Origin: a bacterium
Lineage (GTDB): Bacteria > Sysuimicrobiota > Sysuimicrobiia > Sysuimicrobiales > Segetimicrobiaceae
Direction of reading: 5' to 3'
Assembly (NCBI GenBank): GCA_035308905.1
Contig: DATGFS010000009.1
Span: forward strand, 62,001-126,000
Length of the DNA: 64,000 nucleotides
Program-made: the position numbers and the translations under genes
The notes under the pieces: generated by a model
Database searches by the model: none
What the model was told of the DNA's origin: nothing
The model's input: only the letters and a program-made list of their open reading frames with translations
Shown here: positions 1 to 8,596 of the stretch, in pieces
Layout: every line of letters starts with the position of its first letter
Position numbering within the stretch: the first letter of the stretch is position 1

Positions 1-10
1 CGCGAACACG

Positions 11-850
11 TCAGGCGATGGCCATCGGACGCACCGGGGAGCCCGTCGCGCCGACGAACTTGAGCGGCGCGCAGACGAAGAGAAACGTCGAGCGGCGGTC
101 GCGGCTGAGCTCTTCGAGGTTGAGGTTCTCGATGATCGGAATGCCGCGTCGCGCGATGAGATGGAGGTGCGCGAACAGATGCCCGCCGGTTTCCGGATCG
201 CGCTCCTCCGTCTCGTCCCAGGTCATGTTGTCGCAGGCCGCGCAGGCGACGCGGTGGTCGGCCGCCCACTCGCTGCCGCTCCGTCCGACCCCGGCGGCGG
301 CGAGATACGCCGGGGCGTCGTTCCACAACCCGCCGTAGCCGGTCCGGACAAGCAGGGCGTCTCCGGCCTGCACCGTGACACCCGCGCGGTGCGCCGCGGA
401 TTCGAGGTCATCGGCCGTGATCCGGTAGTGCGGCGGCAGCGGCTCGCGTCCCAGTTTGTGCGCCAGGGTTGCGCAGACGTCGAGCAGCACCCCGCGCGCG
501 ACGATCGGCGCCATCGTCTCGATCCCGTGCACGGTGAACCCGCGCGGCGTCTCCACGCGCGGCGTGATCTTCACGTCCCCATAGAGGCACAGGGCGGCGG
601 CCTGATGGGAGAGGGCGTCGATGTGCGTCCCGGTGTGCTCCATCAAAACCATCATGCCGGAGGCGCCGCTTCGGGGCCCCTCCCGTTCGGGGTCGTAGGT
701 GTCTTCGTGCCGGCGGTGCAGCTGGAAGAAGTAGCCGGGCCGGTGCGCCTCGTGCACCGGCATGGCGGCCGTCCGGGGCTGCTCGAGGTCGTAGATCTTG
801 CGTCCGATCACCGTCCGGACCAGGGCCTCCACGTCGTCGTGCGCGGGCAT
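11..850 (-). CDS. Cyclase-family (kynurenine formamidase-like) metal-dependent hydrolase
   Basis: 279 aa, a normal length for the cyclase/arylformamidase family. Residues 72-82 carry the family metal-binding signature H-T-G-T-H-I-D with a following S-H, which in known members binds Zn or Mn and activates water. ATG start with a good GGGAGG ribosome site about ten bases upstream. It is transcribed away from the suf operon and shares the roughly 220-base divergent promoter region with it. Family members hydrolyse amide or ester bonds (N-formylkynurenine, isatin and others). Nothing in the neighbourhood identifies the substrate, so specificity is unknown. The next gene on its left is outside the window. 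Confidence 0.85.
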   Translation of the reverse strand: MPAHDDVEALVRTVIGRKIYDLEQPRTAAMPVHEAHRPGYFFQLHRRHEDTYDPEREGPRSGASGMMVLMEHTGTHIDALSHQAAALCLYGDVKITPRVETPRGFTVHGIETMAPIVARGVLLDVCATLAHKLGREPLPPHYRITADDLESAAHRAGVTVQAGDALLVRTGYGGLWNDAPAYLAAAGVGRSGSEWAADHRVACAACDNMTWDETEERDPETGGHLFAHLHLIARRGIPIIENLNLEELSRDRRSTFLFVCAPLKFVGATGSPVRPMAIA

Positions 851-969
851 AGGAATCCACCTCCCGGGGAGCGTTGCGCTTACGGTGCGCGTAGTGGTTC
901 GGCACGGACATCCAGGGTCCCGGGCCGTTTGGGGTCAGTCTTGGTGGCCTGGAAATTGGCATGCTGCCG

Positions 970-978
970 TAGTATAGT
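970..978 (+). promoter_or_regulatory. Extended -10 region of the suf operon (TATAGT)
   Basis: TATAGT at 973-978 is the best -10 match upstream of sufC. No good -35 lies 16-18 bases upstream. On the other strand the same bases read TATACT, a plausible -10 for the divergent cyclase gene. The -10 sits between the arms of an inverted repeat, CTGCC (964-968) and GGCAG (980-984). Confidence 0.45.
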
Positions 979-987
979 AGGCAGTGG

Positions 988-1012
988 AAACATGACTAAA
1001 CTAGTCGAGAAT
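988..1012 (+). promoter_or_regulatory. IscR/Rrf2-type operator upstream of sufC
   Basis: The imperfect palindrome has GACT (994-997), five bases, then AGTC (1003-1006). It matches the Escherichia coli type-1 IscR consensus (ATASYYGACTRWWWYAGTC RRSTAT) at 21 of 25 positions by hand count. It lies just downstream of the proposed -10, over the expected transcription start, so a bound regulator would block the promoter. This suggests Fe-S-status control of the suf operon by an Rrf2-family protein. No such regulator gene lies in the window. Confidence 0.7.
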
Positions 1013-1071
1013 CCGGCACCCCTGTTCCAAGGCCTCGCGGCGGAGCGGCGGCGCCGGCCGGGAGGGGCCCA

Positions 1072-1908
1072 TTGAGCACCGAGCTCGTCATCAAGGATCT
1101 ATGGGCACAGGTTGAGGACAAGGTTATTCTAAAGGGCGCGTCGCTGACCGTCGGGTCGGGCGAGATCCACGCGCTGATGGGCCCCAACGGTTCCGGCAAG
1201 AGCACTCTCGCCAACGTCCTGATGGGCAACCCGTTTTACCAAGTGCAGCGCGGCGAGGTCCTCTACAAGGGCGAAGACCTGCTCGCGATGGCTCCGGACG
1301 AGCGCGCCCGGAGGGGCCTCTTCATCGCGTTCCAGTACCCGGTGAGCATCCCCGGCGTCACGATGGCGAGCTTCCTCCGGACCGCGGTGAGCGCCAGGCG
1401 CGGGCTCGACAAGGACAAGCTGATGGGCCTGGTCGAGTTTCAGAAGCTTATCAAGGCCAAGGTCGAGGAATTGCAGGTCGATCCGGCGATCCTCGGCCGC
1501 TACGTCAACGAGGGCTTCAGCGGCGGCGAGAAGAAGCGCGCCGAGATCCTCCAGATGGCGATGCTCGAACCCGAGATCGCGATCATGGACGAAACCGACT
1601 CGGGCCTCGACGTCGACGCGGTCAAGATCGTCGCCGCGGGCGTGAACCGGATGCACGAGCTGTCGGGCGGCAAGATGGGCGTGCTCCTGATCACGCACTA
1701 CCCGCGGATCCTCAAATACATCCGGCCGACCCGCGTGCACGTGATGTTCGACGGACGGATCGTCACCTCGGGCACCGAGGAGCTGGCCGACGAGCTGGAC
1801 CGGATCGGCTACGACGGGATCCGGGCGCAGTACGAGAAAGTCGCCGCGGAGGTCGCCGGCGAAGGCGAGATCCGCAGCGCCGGCAAAGTCTTTTGGGTCA
1901 AGCACTAG
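1072..1908 (+). CDS. sufC: SufC, ATPase of the SUF Fe-S cluster assembly complex
   Basis: 278 aa. ABC-type ATPase that powers the SufBC2D scaffold in the cytoplasm. Walker [10 protein letters not shown] at residues 37-45, signature FSGGEKKR at 149-156, Walker B and D-loop ([10 protein letters not shown]) at 171-180, H-loop His209. The DETDSGLD sequence is typical of SufC rather than of transport ATPases. Start is TTG at 1072, chosen because GGGAGGGG lies 5-9 bases upstream and the protein then begins at the family N-terminus. It is slightly longer than the usual 250 residues because of a C-terminal extension. First gene of the suf operon, 17 bases before sufB. Confidence 0.96.
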   Translation: MSTELVIKDLWAQVEDKVILKGASLTVGSGEIHALMGPNGSGKSTLANVLMGNPFYQVQRGEVLYKGEDLLAMAPDERARRGLFIAFQYPVSIPGVTMASFLRTAVSARRGLDKDKLMGLVEFQKLIKAKVEELQVDPAILGRYVNEGFSGGEKKRAEILQMAMLEPEIAIMDETDSGLDVDAVKIVAAGVNRMHELSGGKMGVLLITHYPRILKYIRPTRVHVMFDGRIVTSGTEELADELDRIGYDGIRAQYEKVAAEVAGEGEIRSAGKVFWVKH

Positions 1909-1925
1909 GAGAGAGGAGAGACGCG

Positions 1926-3335
1926 ATGGCCGTCTCCAACCCGCTGGGCATCGATCTCGACCAGTACAAATTCGGATTCCACGATCCCGAGGACAAGTAC
2001 GCGTTCAAGTCCCGCAAGGGCCTCGACCGCGAGATCGTGGAGACGATGTCGCACATGAAGAGCGAGCCCGAATGGATGCGGGCGGTGCGGCTCCACTCGC
2101 TCGGCGTCTTCGAGAAAAAGCCGAACCCGACGTGGGGCGGCAACGTCGGCGAGATCGACTTCAATGACATCTACTACTACGTCAAGCCCGCGGAGAACCA
2201 GGGCAAGACGTGGGACGAGGTCCCCGCGGACATCAAGAAGACCTTCGACCGCCTCGGCATCCCGGAGGCGGAGAAGAAGTACCTGGCCGGCGTCGGCGCC
2301 CAGTACGAGAGCGAGGTCGTCTACCACAGCCTGCGCGAGGAGTGGACGAAGCAGGGCGTGATCTTCCTCGACATGGACTCCGGCCTCAGGGAACATCCGG
2401 ACATCGTCAAGGAGTACTTCGGGACGGTCATCCCGCCCGAGGACAACAAGTTTTCGGCGCTCAACAGCGCGGTGTGGAGCGGCGGGTCGTTCGTCTACGT
2501 GCCCGCGGGCGTCCACGTCACGGTCCCGCTGCAGGCGTACTTCCGGATCAACGCGCAGAACATGGGCCAGTTCGAGCGGACGCTCATCATCGCGGAACCC
2601 GGCTCGTACGTGCACTACGTGGAGGGCTGCACCGCCCCGACGTACTCGAGCGACTCGCTGCACAGCGCGGTCGTCGAGATCATCGTCAAGGAAGGCGCCC
2701 GCGTCCGCTACACGACGATCCAGAACTGGTCCAAGAACGTCTACAACCTCGTGACGAAGCGCGCCGTCGCCTACCGCGACGCCACGATGGAGTGGGTCGA
2801 CGGCAACCTCGGCAGCAAGCTGACGATGAAGTACCCGAGCGTGTACATGCTGGAGCCCGGTGCCCGGGGCGAGATTCTGTCGATCGCGTTCGCCGGCGAG
2901 GGGCAGCACCAGGATCCGGGCGGCAAGGTGATCCATGCCGCGCCGCACACGCAGTCGTCGGTCGTGAGCAAGTCGATCAGCAAGTCCGGCGGCCGCGCCG
3001 GATACCGCGGGCTCGTGAAGGTCTACCCGGGCGCCCACGGCAGCAAGTGCGCGGTGCGGTGCGATGCGCTGATCCTCGACGACAAGTCCCGCTCGGACAC
3101 GTACCCGACGATGGAGATCGACGAGACGGACGTGCAGGTGACGCACGAGGCGACCGTTTCCAAGGTCTCGGACGAGCAGCTGTTCTACCTGATGAGCCGC
3201 GGCGTGAACCAGGACGAGGCGATGAACATGATCGTCCGCGGCTTCATCGAGCCGATCTCCCGGGAGCTCCCGATGGAGTACAGCGTGGAGCTCAACCGGC
3301 TGATCGCGATGGAGATGGAAGGGTCGGTCGGCTAA
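1926..3335 (+). CDS. sufB: SufB, Fe-S cluster scaffold protein
   Basis: 469 aa. Core scaffold subunit of SufBC2D, on which the nascent cluster is built. The whole length matches SufB: N-terminal region, right-handed beta-helix, and a C-terminal helical domain ending in the [11 protein letters not shown] motif shared with SufD. The conserved Cys in the segment S-K-C-A-V-R-C-D of the beta-helix corresponds to the cysteine that accepts persulfide in E. coli SufB. The ATG at 1926 is preferred over an upstream GTG-frame extension because a purine-rich AGGAGAGAGGAGAG site ends six bases before it. Followed by a 94-base gap with a strong hairpin before sufD. Confidence 0.97.
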   Translation: MAVSNPLGIDLDQYKFGFHDPEDKYAFKSRKGLDREIVETMSHMKSEPEWMRAVRLHSLGVFEKKPNPTWGGNVGEIDFNDIYYYVKPAENQGKTWDEVPADIKKTFDRLGIPEAEKKYLAGVGAQYESEVVYHSLREEWTKQGVIFLDMDSGLREHPDIVKEYFGTVIPPEDNKFSALNSAVWSGGSFVYVPAGVHVTVPLQAYFRINAQNMGQFERTLIIAEPGSYVHYVEGCTAPTYSSDSLHSAVVEIIVKEGARVRYTTIQNWSKNVYNLVTKRAVAYRDATMEWVDGNLGSKLTMKYPSVYMLEPGARGEILSIAFAGEGQHQDPGGKVIHAAPHTQSSVVSKSISKSGGRAGYRGLVKVYPGAHGSKCAVRCDALILDDKSRSDTYPTMEIDETDVQVTHEATVSKVSDEQLFYLMSRGVNQDEAMNMIVRGFIEPISRELPMEYSVELNRLIAMEMEGSVG

Positions 3336-3374
3336 GGCCCCCCGCGCCCGCTCATCGGGCGCCGGGTGTGATCC

Positions 3375-3413
3375 CAGGAGGGCAGGGCGGGCTGCGCTTG
3401 CCGTGCCCTCCTG
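3375..3413 (+). other. Intercistronic hairpin between sufB and sufD
   Basis: CAGGAGGGCA (3375-3384) and TGCCCTCCTG (3404-3413) form a perfect 10-bp stem with a 19-base G+C-rich loop. There is no T-run after it, so it is not a normal intrinsic terminator. It sits 17 bases before the sufD start. Likely roles are mRNA stabilisation or processing within the operon, or partial attenuation. This is inferred from sequence only. Confidence 0.55.
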
Positions 3414-3429
3414 CAACGTAACGGAGGAC

Positions 3430-4779
3430 ATGGTGAGCAGCAATCCATCTACGGTGACGAGCGCCCAGGAGGCCACGAGGGGACTGGACCGCGATCTCGT
3501 GGTCCGGCGCAGCGCGGCCGCCGGCGAACCCGACTGGCTGCGCGACCAGCGCCTCGCGGCGTGGGACGAGTTCGTGCGGCTGCCGCTGCCGCCGGACGCC
3601 GGCGACGAGTGGCGGCGGACCGACCTGAAATCGCTTGACCTCGCGTCGCTGCGGCCCGTCGAGGTGCCCTCGCGGAAGCCGAAGGTGCCGGCCGGTCTGG
3701 CGGCCCTCGTGGGGTATCCCGACGCGGCCGCCGGTCTCAGGCTGATCGTGGACGGCGCCGCGGTGCAGTCCCGCCTCGCTCCGGCGCTCACCAAGTCCGG
3801 AATCGTGTTTACGTCGCTCGACGAGGCGGTGCGGTCTCACCCGGATCTCGTCCGCCCGCACCTGGGGTCCATCGTCCGCGCCGGCGAGAACAAGTACCGC
3901 GCGCTCAATGCCGCGCTGTGGCAGGGCGGCACGTTTCTGTACGTGCCGGCCGGCGTCGAGGTCGATCTGCAATTGGTCACCGGCACGTGGCTCACCCAGG
4001 AGGGCACGGCCTTTCTGCCGCGCACACTGGTCGTGACGGGCGACCGCGCCCGGGTGACCCTCGTCGAGGTCTTCGGCTCGACCGACGGCGCCGCGCGGAC
4101 GTTCGCGGACCACGCCGTCGAGCTCGTGCCTGGGACCGGCGCGCAGATCCGCTACGTGAACCTCGAGGACTGGGCCCGGAACCTCTGGGAAGTCGGCATC
4201 GTCCGCGCGTTCGTCGGCCGCGACGCGACCGTCAACACGCTCATGATCGGGTTCGGCGCCGGGCTCGTGAAGACCAACGTCGAGTCGCGCCTGCTCGGCG
4301 AAGGGGCCACCTCCGAGATGCTCGGCGTGCTGTTCGGCGACGGCGCGCAGCATTTCGACTACCACACCCTCCAAGAACACGCCGCGCCCAGCACCACGAG
4401 CGATCTGCTGTATAAGGGCGCGCTGAAGGACAAGGCGCGGTCGATCTTCTCCGGGCTGATCCGGGCGGACCAGGGCGCGCAGAAGACCAACGCGTTCCAG
4501 CTGAACCGCAACCTCATCCTGTCCGAGGGCGCGCGCGCGGACAGCATGCCGAAGCTCGAGATCCTGGCCAATGACCTGCGGTGCACGCACGGTGCGAGTA
4601 CCAGCCGCCTCAACGACGAACAGATCTTCTACCTGATGAGCCGCGGTCTGCGGCGCGAAATCGCGGTGCGCATGATGGTGGACGGGTTCTTCGGCGAGAT
4701 CTTCGACCGGATCCCGGTCGAGGCGGTCCGCGAATGGCTCAGCGGGGCGATCGAGCGGAAGATGGCGGGATACGCATGA
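3430..4779 (+). CDS. sufD: SufD, Fe-S cluster assembly scaffold partner
   Basis: 449 aa. SufB paralog that completes the SufBC2D complex and helps iron delivery. The C-terminal half has the SufB/SufD beta-helix and the D-E-Q-I-F-Y-L-M-S-R-G motif. The C-T-H-G-A-S segment carries the histidine known to matter in E. coli SufD. GGAGG at 3423-3427 supports either ATG 3430 or the adjacent GTG 3433. A longer frame reaching back to 3403 would run into the upstream hairpin and is unlikely. The stop overlaps the start of the Rieske gene (ATGA). Confidence 0.95.
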   Translation: MVSSNPSTVTSAQEATRGLDRDLVVRRSAAAGEPDWLRDQRLAAWDEFVRLPLPPDAGDEWRRTDLKSLDLASLRPVEVPSRKPKVPAGLAALVGYPDAAAGLRLIVDGAAVQSRLAPALTKSGIVFTSLDEAVRSHPDLVRPHLGSIVRAGENKYRALNAALWQGGTFLYVPAGVEVDLQLVTGTWLTQEGTAFLPRTLVVTGDRARVTLVEVFGSTDGAARTFADHAVELVPGTGAQIRYVNLEDWARNLWEVGIVRAFVGRDATVNTLMIGFGAGLVKTNVESRLLGEGATSEMLGVLFGDGAQHFDYHTLQEHAAPSTTSDLLYKGALKDKARSIFSGLIRADQGAQKTNAFQLNRNLILSEGARADSMPKLEILANDLRCTHGASTSRLNDEQIFYLMSRGLRREIAVRMMVDGFFGEIFDRIPVEAVREWLSGAIERKMAGYA

Positions 4780-5147
4780 GCGCAGAAGGCCGCGACGCGC
4801 CCGCGGGCGAGTACGTCCGGGTGGCGCGCCGCGCCGATATTCCGCCGGGGTCGATCGTGCGGGTCGAGGCGGGCGGGCACGTCATCGCCGTCGCCAACGT
4901 CGGCGGCGAGCTCTTCGCGATCGACGACACCTGCTCGCACGAGGAGGCCTCGCTCAGCGAGGGGGGCCTCACGGGCGACGTGGTGGTCTGCGCCCGGCAC
5001 GGCGCCCGGTTCAACGTGAAGACCGGCCGCGTGCTGTCGCTGCCGGCGGTCCGGTCGGTGGCGACCTACGCGGTCAAGGTGGAGGGGGACGACGTGCTCG
5101 TGGCGACCGAGCCGCGGCGGTCCGCGGAATTGCCGCATCGCCGCTAG
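4776..5147 (+). CDS. Rieske-type [2Fe-2S] ferredoxin in the suf operon
   Basis: 123 aa, a stand-alone Rieske domain of the non-haem dioxygenase ferredoxin/NirD type. The cluster ligands are visible as C-S-H near residue 52 and C-A-R-H about 20 residues later, matching C-x-H...C-x2-H. The start overlaps the sufD stop by four bases, so translation is coupled. Small Rieske proteins occur in suf operons of several high-GC bacteria. The role is usually inferred as electron donation during cluster assembly, but this is not proven. No signal peptide, so cytoplasmic. Confidence 0.88.
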   Translation: MSAEGRDAPAGEYVRVARRADIPPGSIVRVEAGGHVIAVANVGGELFAIDDTCSHEEASLSEGGLTGDVVVCARHGARFNVKTGRVLSLPAVRSVATYAVKVEGDDVLVATEPRRSAELPHRR

Positions 5148-5172
5148 AGTTGTCCTTCCCGGAGGCACGGTG

Positions 5173-6402
5173 ATGGGTATCCCGGCGACGATCCGCGAGG
5201 ACTTCCCGATCTTGAATCAACGGGTGAACGGGAAGCCGCTCGTCTATCTCGACAGCGCCGCGACGTCTCAGAAACCCCGTCAGGTCATCGACGCGATCGT
5301 CAAGTATTACAGCGAGTACAACGCCAACATCCACCGCGGCGTCTACGCGATCGCGGAGCGCGCGACGGCGGAGTACGAGGCGGCGCGCGCCAAGGTCGCC
5401 CGGTTCATCGGCGCGGCCGAGCCCGCGGAGATCGTCTTCACCCGCAACGTCACCGAGGCGTTGAACCTGGTGGCCCACGGCTGGGGGCGCCGGCACGTCG
5501 GTCCCGGCGACGAGATCCTCACGACCGAGCTCGAGCACCACAGCGACCTCGTCCCGTGGCAGATGCTGGTGAACGAGCGCGGCGCGCGCCTCAGGCACAT
5601 CCCGTTCGACGACCACGGCCGCCTCGTGCTCGACGACCTCGACCGCCTGCTGACCGACCGCACCCGGATCGTCGCGCTCGCCCACGTCAGCAACGTCTTC
5701 GGCACGGTCGTGCCGGTCGAGGCCATCGCGAAGGCCGCCCACGCGCGCGGCGCCGTGGTCGTGGTGGACGGCGCCCAGTCGACCCCCCACCGCCCCGTCG
5801 ACGTGCGGGCGCTCGGCGTCGACTTCTACGGCTTTACCGGGCACAAGATGCTCGGGCCCATGGGGACCGGCGGATTGTGGGGCCGCCGGGCGCTGCTCGA
5901 AGAGATGGATCCGTTCGAGGGCGGCGGCGAGATGATCTCCGACGTCTGGCTCGATCGCGCGGAGTGGAACGCCGTGCCGTGGAAGTTCGAGGCCGGGACG
6001 ATGAACGTCGGCGACACGATCGCGCTCGGCGTGGCCGTGGAGTACTTGGAAGCCCTCGGCATGACGGCGGTCCAGGAGCACGAGCGGTCCATCACGCACT
6101 ACGCGCTGGCCCAGCTCTCCGAGATCCCGGGCCTGCACATCCTCGGTCCCGGCGTCGACCAGCGCGGCGGCGTGGTATCGTTCTGGATGGACGGGATCCA
6201 CCCGCACGACATCGCGCAGGTGCTGGACAGCGAAGGGATCTGCGTCCGGGCGGGCCACCACTGCGCGAAGCCGGCGCACCGCAAGCTCGGGATCGGCGCG
6301 TCCGCGCGGGCGAGCTTCTACGTGTACACGATCCGCGAGGAGATCGACGCGCTCTGCCGCGCGCTGTGGAAGACGAGGGAATTGTTCCGTGTCGCTGGAT
6401 GA
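5173..6402 (+). CDS. sufS: SufS, group II cysteine desulfurase
   Basis: 409 aa. PLP enzyme that removes sulfur from L-cysteine and passes it as persulfide to SufU. PLP lysine is K225 in the motif F-T-G-H-K-M-L-G-P. The catalytic cysteine is C364 in R-A-G-H-H-C-A-K-P, the short-loop arrangement of SufS/CsdA enzymes. ATG 5173 is chosen because GGAGG (5161-5165) is seven bases away. An in-frame GTG three bases earlier is the alternative. The 3' end overlaps sufU by 14 bases. Confidence 0.96.
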   Translation: MGIPATIREDFPILNQRVNGKPLVYLDSAATSQKPRQVIDAIVKYYSEYNANIHRGVYAIAERATAEYEAARAKVARFIGAAEPAEIVFTRNVTEALNLVAHGWGRRHVGPGDEILTTELEHHSDLVPWQMLVNERGARLRHIPFDDHGRLVLDDLDRLLTDRTRIVALAHVSNVFGTVVPVEAIAKAAHARGAVVVVDGAQSTPHRPVDVRALGVDFYGFTGHKMLGPMGTGGLWGRRALLEEMDPFEGGGEMISDVWLDRAEWNAVPWKFEAGTMNVGDTIALGVAVEYLEALGMTAVQEHERSITHYALAQLSEIPGLHILGPGVDQRGGVVSFWMDGIHPHDIAQVLDSEGICVRAGHHCAKPAHRKLGIGASARASFYVYTIREEIDALCRALWKTRELFRVAG

Positions 6403-6838
6403 ACTGTACCGCGACGTCATTCTCGACCACTACAGCCACCCGCGCAACCGCGGCACGGCCGACCCGGCCGACGCGGTCCGCGAGGGGGCCAATCCGCTCT
6501 GCGGAGACGAGATCCGCGTCTCGCTGCGCGTCCGCGACGGTGTGATCGAGGACGTCCGGTTCGAGGGTAAGGGCTGCTCGATCAGCCAGGCGTCGGCCTC
6601 GATGATGACCGAGCAGCTCAAGGGCAAGCCGGTGGCGGAGGCGAATCGTCTTATTGCCGCGTTCAAGGCGATGATGCACACGCCCACCGGTACGGAGCCC
6701 GCGGCGGACGACCTCGGCGACCTGGTCGCCCTGTCCGGCGTCCGGAAGTTCCCCGTCCGGGTGAAGTGCGCGACGCTGTCCTGGATCACGCTCGAGATGG
6801 CGCTGGAGGAGCTGGGACACGGTGCGGCGGGCACGTAG
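6389..6838 (+). CDS. sufU: SufU, zinc-dependent sulfurtransferase partner of SufS
   Basis: 149 aa, typical for SufU. Conserved cysteines C38 (N-P-L-C-G-D), C63 (G-K-G-C-S-I-S) and C127 (V-K-C-A-T-L) with D40 form the Zn/sulfur-transfer site. The insertion between the second and third cysteine that separates SufU from IscU is present. GTG start overlaps the sufS end. With sufC, B, D and S this makes a complete SUF system. Only a regulator and carriers are missing from the cluster; carriers are encoded at about 24 kb. Confidence 0.94.
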   Translation: MSLDELYRDVILDHYSHPRNRGTADPADAVREGANPLCGDEIRVSLRVRDGVIEDVRFEGKGCSISQASASMMTEQLKGKPVAEANRLIAAFKAMMHTPTGTEPAADDLGDLVALSGVRKFPVRVKCATLSWITLEMALEELGHGAAGT

Positions 6839-6865
6839 CGCTCGACCGTGAGATAGGAGGCCCGC

Positions 6866-7474
6866 ATGTCGATCGGATTCGTAGGCCCGCGGCCGGAAGG
6901 GGCGGCGCCCGATCCCAAGCGCAGCCAGATCGCGCCGATGGCCGAGGCGGTCGGGATCCTCGACAGCCTGCCGGGCGGCGGGCTCATCCTGACCACGGTG
7001 GAGGGCGCGCTCAACTGGGGCCGCGCCGCGTCCCTGTGGCCGCTGACCTTCGGGCTGGCGTGCTGCGCGATCGAGATGATGGCCGCCTTTGCGAGCCGGT
7101 TCGACCTCGACCGGATGGGCGTGATCCCGCGGGCGACCCCGCGCCAGGCGGACCTGATGATCGTGGCGGGGCGGGCGACGCTCAAGATGGCGCCGATCGT
7201 GCGGCGCCTCTGGGAGCAGATGCCGGAGCCGCGGTACGTCATCTCGATGGGCTCGTGCGCCACGTGCGGCGGCCCCTTCTATTACGACAACTACTCGATT
7301 CTCAAGGGCATCGATCAAGTCGTCCCGGTCGACGTCTACGTCCCCGGCTGCCCGCCGCGGCCGGAGGCGCTGATCGAGGGCATCCTCAAGCTGCAGGAGC
7401 AGATCAAGAAGGAGCCGTTCCTGCGCCGGCAGGCGGCCGCGGCGATCGCCGCGCGCTCCGGGGCGCCCCGGTAA
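6866..7474 (+). CDS. nuoB: NuoB-like subunit of NADH-quinone oxidoreductase (complex I)
   Basis: 202 aa. Carries the N2 [4Fe-4S] cluster of complex I: tandem C66-C67 (L-A-C-C-A-I-E), C131 in G-S-C-A-T-C-G-G and C162 in [14 protein letters not shown] at 6855-6860 supports ATG 6866. Only 27 bases separate it from sufU, so it is probably co-transcribed with the suf genes. It starts a run of four peripheral-arm subunits (B, D, I, C) with no membrane-arm gene in the window. Confidence 0.93.
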   Translation: MSIGFVGPRPEGAAPDPKRSQIAPMAEAVGILDSLPGGGLILTTVEGALNWGRAASLWPLTFGLACCAIEMMAAFASRFDLDRMGVIPRATPRQADLMIVAGRATLKMAPIVRRLWEQMPEPRYVISMGSCATCGGPFYYDNYSILKGIDQVVPVDVYVPGCPPRPEALIEGILKLQEQIKKEPFLRRQAAAAIAARSGAPR

Positions 7475-7477
7475 GCC

Positions 7478-8581
7478 ATGGCGCTACGCACGGAAGAGCT
7501 GATGCTCAACATGGGGCCGCAGCACCCCAGCACCCACGGCGTGCTGCGCCTCGTCGTGACCCTCGACGGCGAGAACATCGTGGACGTCAGGCCCGACATC
7601 GGCTACCTCCACTCGTCCGTCGAGAAGATGATGGAGCACCGGCTCTACGTTCAGAACGTCTCGCTGGCCGACCGCGGCATGGACTACCTGACCGCGATGC
7701 AGAACGAGCAGGTGTACTGCCTCGCCGTCGAGCGGCTCGCGGGCATCGAGGTGCCCGAGCGCGGGAAGTACCTGCGCGTGATCTTCGACGAACTGCAGCG
7801 TCTGGCCAGCCACCTCGTCTGGCTGGGAACCTGGGGAATCGATCTCGGCGCGACGACGGTCTTCCTGTGGTGCTTCCGCGAGCGGGAGATGATCCTCGAT
7901 CTGTTCGAAAAGGTCACGGGCGGCAGGCTCCACCACGCGTACTTCCGGATCGGCGGCGTCTACGTCGATCCGCCGGCCGGCTGGACCGACGAGGTGAAGA
8001 AGTTCCTCGACTACTTCGACGACCGTGTCGTGGAGTACGACAAGCTCCTGACCGCCAACCCGATCTTCCTGGCGCGCACGAAGGGCGTCGGCGTGATCGG
8101 CCGGCGCGAGGCGATCGCGATGGGGGCGAGCGGCCCCGTCGGGCGCGCGAGCGGCATCGCCATGGACGTGCGGAAGGCCGAGCCGTACGAGGTCTACGAC
8201 CGGATGACGTTCGACGTGCCGGTCTTCACGGAGGGCGACTGCTTCGCCCGGTACCAGGTCCGCCTGGAAGAGATGCGGCAGTCGTCGCGCATCGTGGGCC
8301 AGGCGCTCAAGGAGCTGCCCGGCGGCGAGGTGCGGTCGCGCGTGCCGATGACGATGAAGGCGCCGCGCGGGGAAGTCTACGCCCGCACGGAATCGGCCCG
8401 CGGAGACCTCGCCATTCACCTGGTGAGCGACGGCGGCGAGATGCCGTACCGGGTCAAGATCCGGGCGCCGTCCTTCAGCAACCTGTACGCGCTGTCGGAG
8501 ATGATGCGGGGCTGGAAGATCGCGGACGTGATCGCGATCCTCGGTAGCATCGACATCGTGCTCTCGGACGTCGATCGATAG
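7478..8581 (+). CDS. nuoD: NuoD-like subunit of complex I
   Basis: 367 aa, the 49-kDa quinone-site subunit. Typical opening M-G-P-Q-H-P-S-T-H-G-V-L-R and ending S-I-D-I-V-L-S-D-V-D-R. The Cys-x2-Cys pairs that bind NiFe in group 4 hydrogenases are absent. This places it with respiratory complex I rather than with a hydrogenase. ATG lies three bases after the nuoB stop. Confidence 0.94.
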   Translation: MALRTEELMLNMGPQHPSTHGVLRLVVTLDGENIVDVRPDIGYLHSSVEKMMEHRLYVQNVSLADRGMDYLTAMQNEQVYCLAVERLAGIEVPERGKYLRVIFDELQRLASHLVWLGTWGIDLGATTVFLWCFREREMILDLFEKVTGGRLHHAYFRIGGVYVDPPAGWTDEVKKFLDYFDDRVVEYDKLLTANPIFLARTKGVGVIGRREAIAMGASGPVGRASGIAMDVRKAEPYEVYDRMTFDVPVFTEGDCFARYQVRLEEMRQSSRIVGQALKELPGGEVRSRVPMTMKAPRGEVYARTESARGDLAIHLVSDGGEMPYRVKIRAPSFSNLYALSEMMRGWKIADVIAILGSIDIVLSDVDR

Positions 8582-8596
8582 GAGCGTGCGCGGCGG

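Noticed and set aside
1905-3794. A 629-residue open frame opposite sufB and sufD
   Set aside because: Composition is that of an antisense shadow (runs of Asp, His, Val, Arg) and the opposite frame is an unmistakable SufB and SufD.
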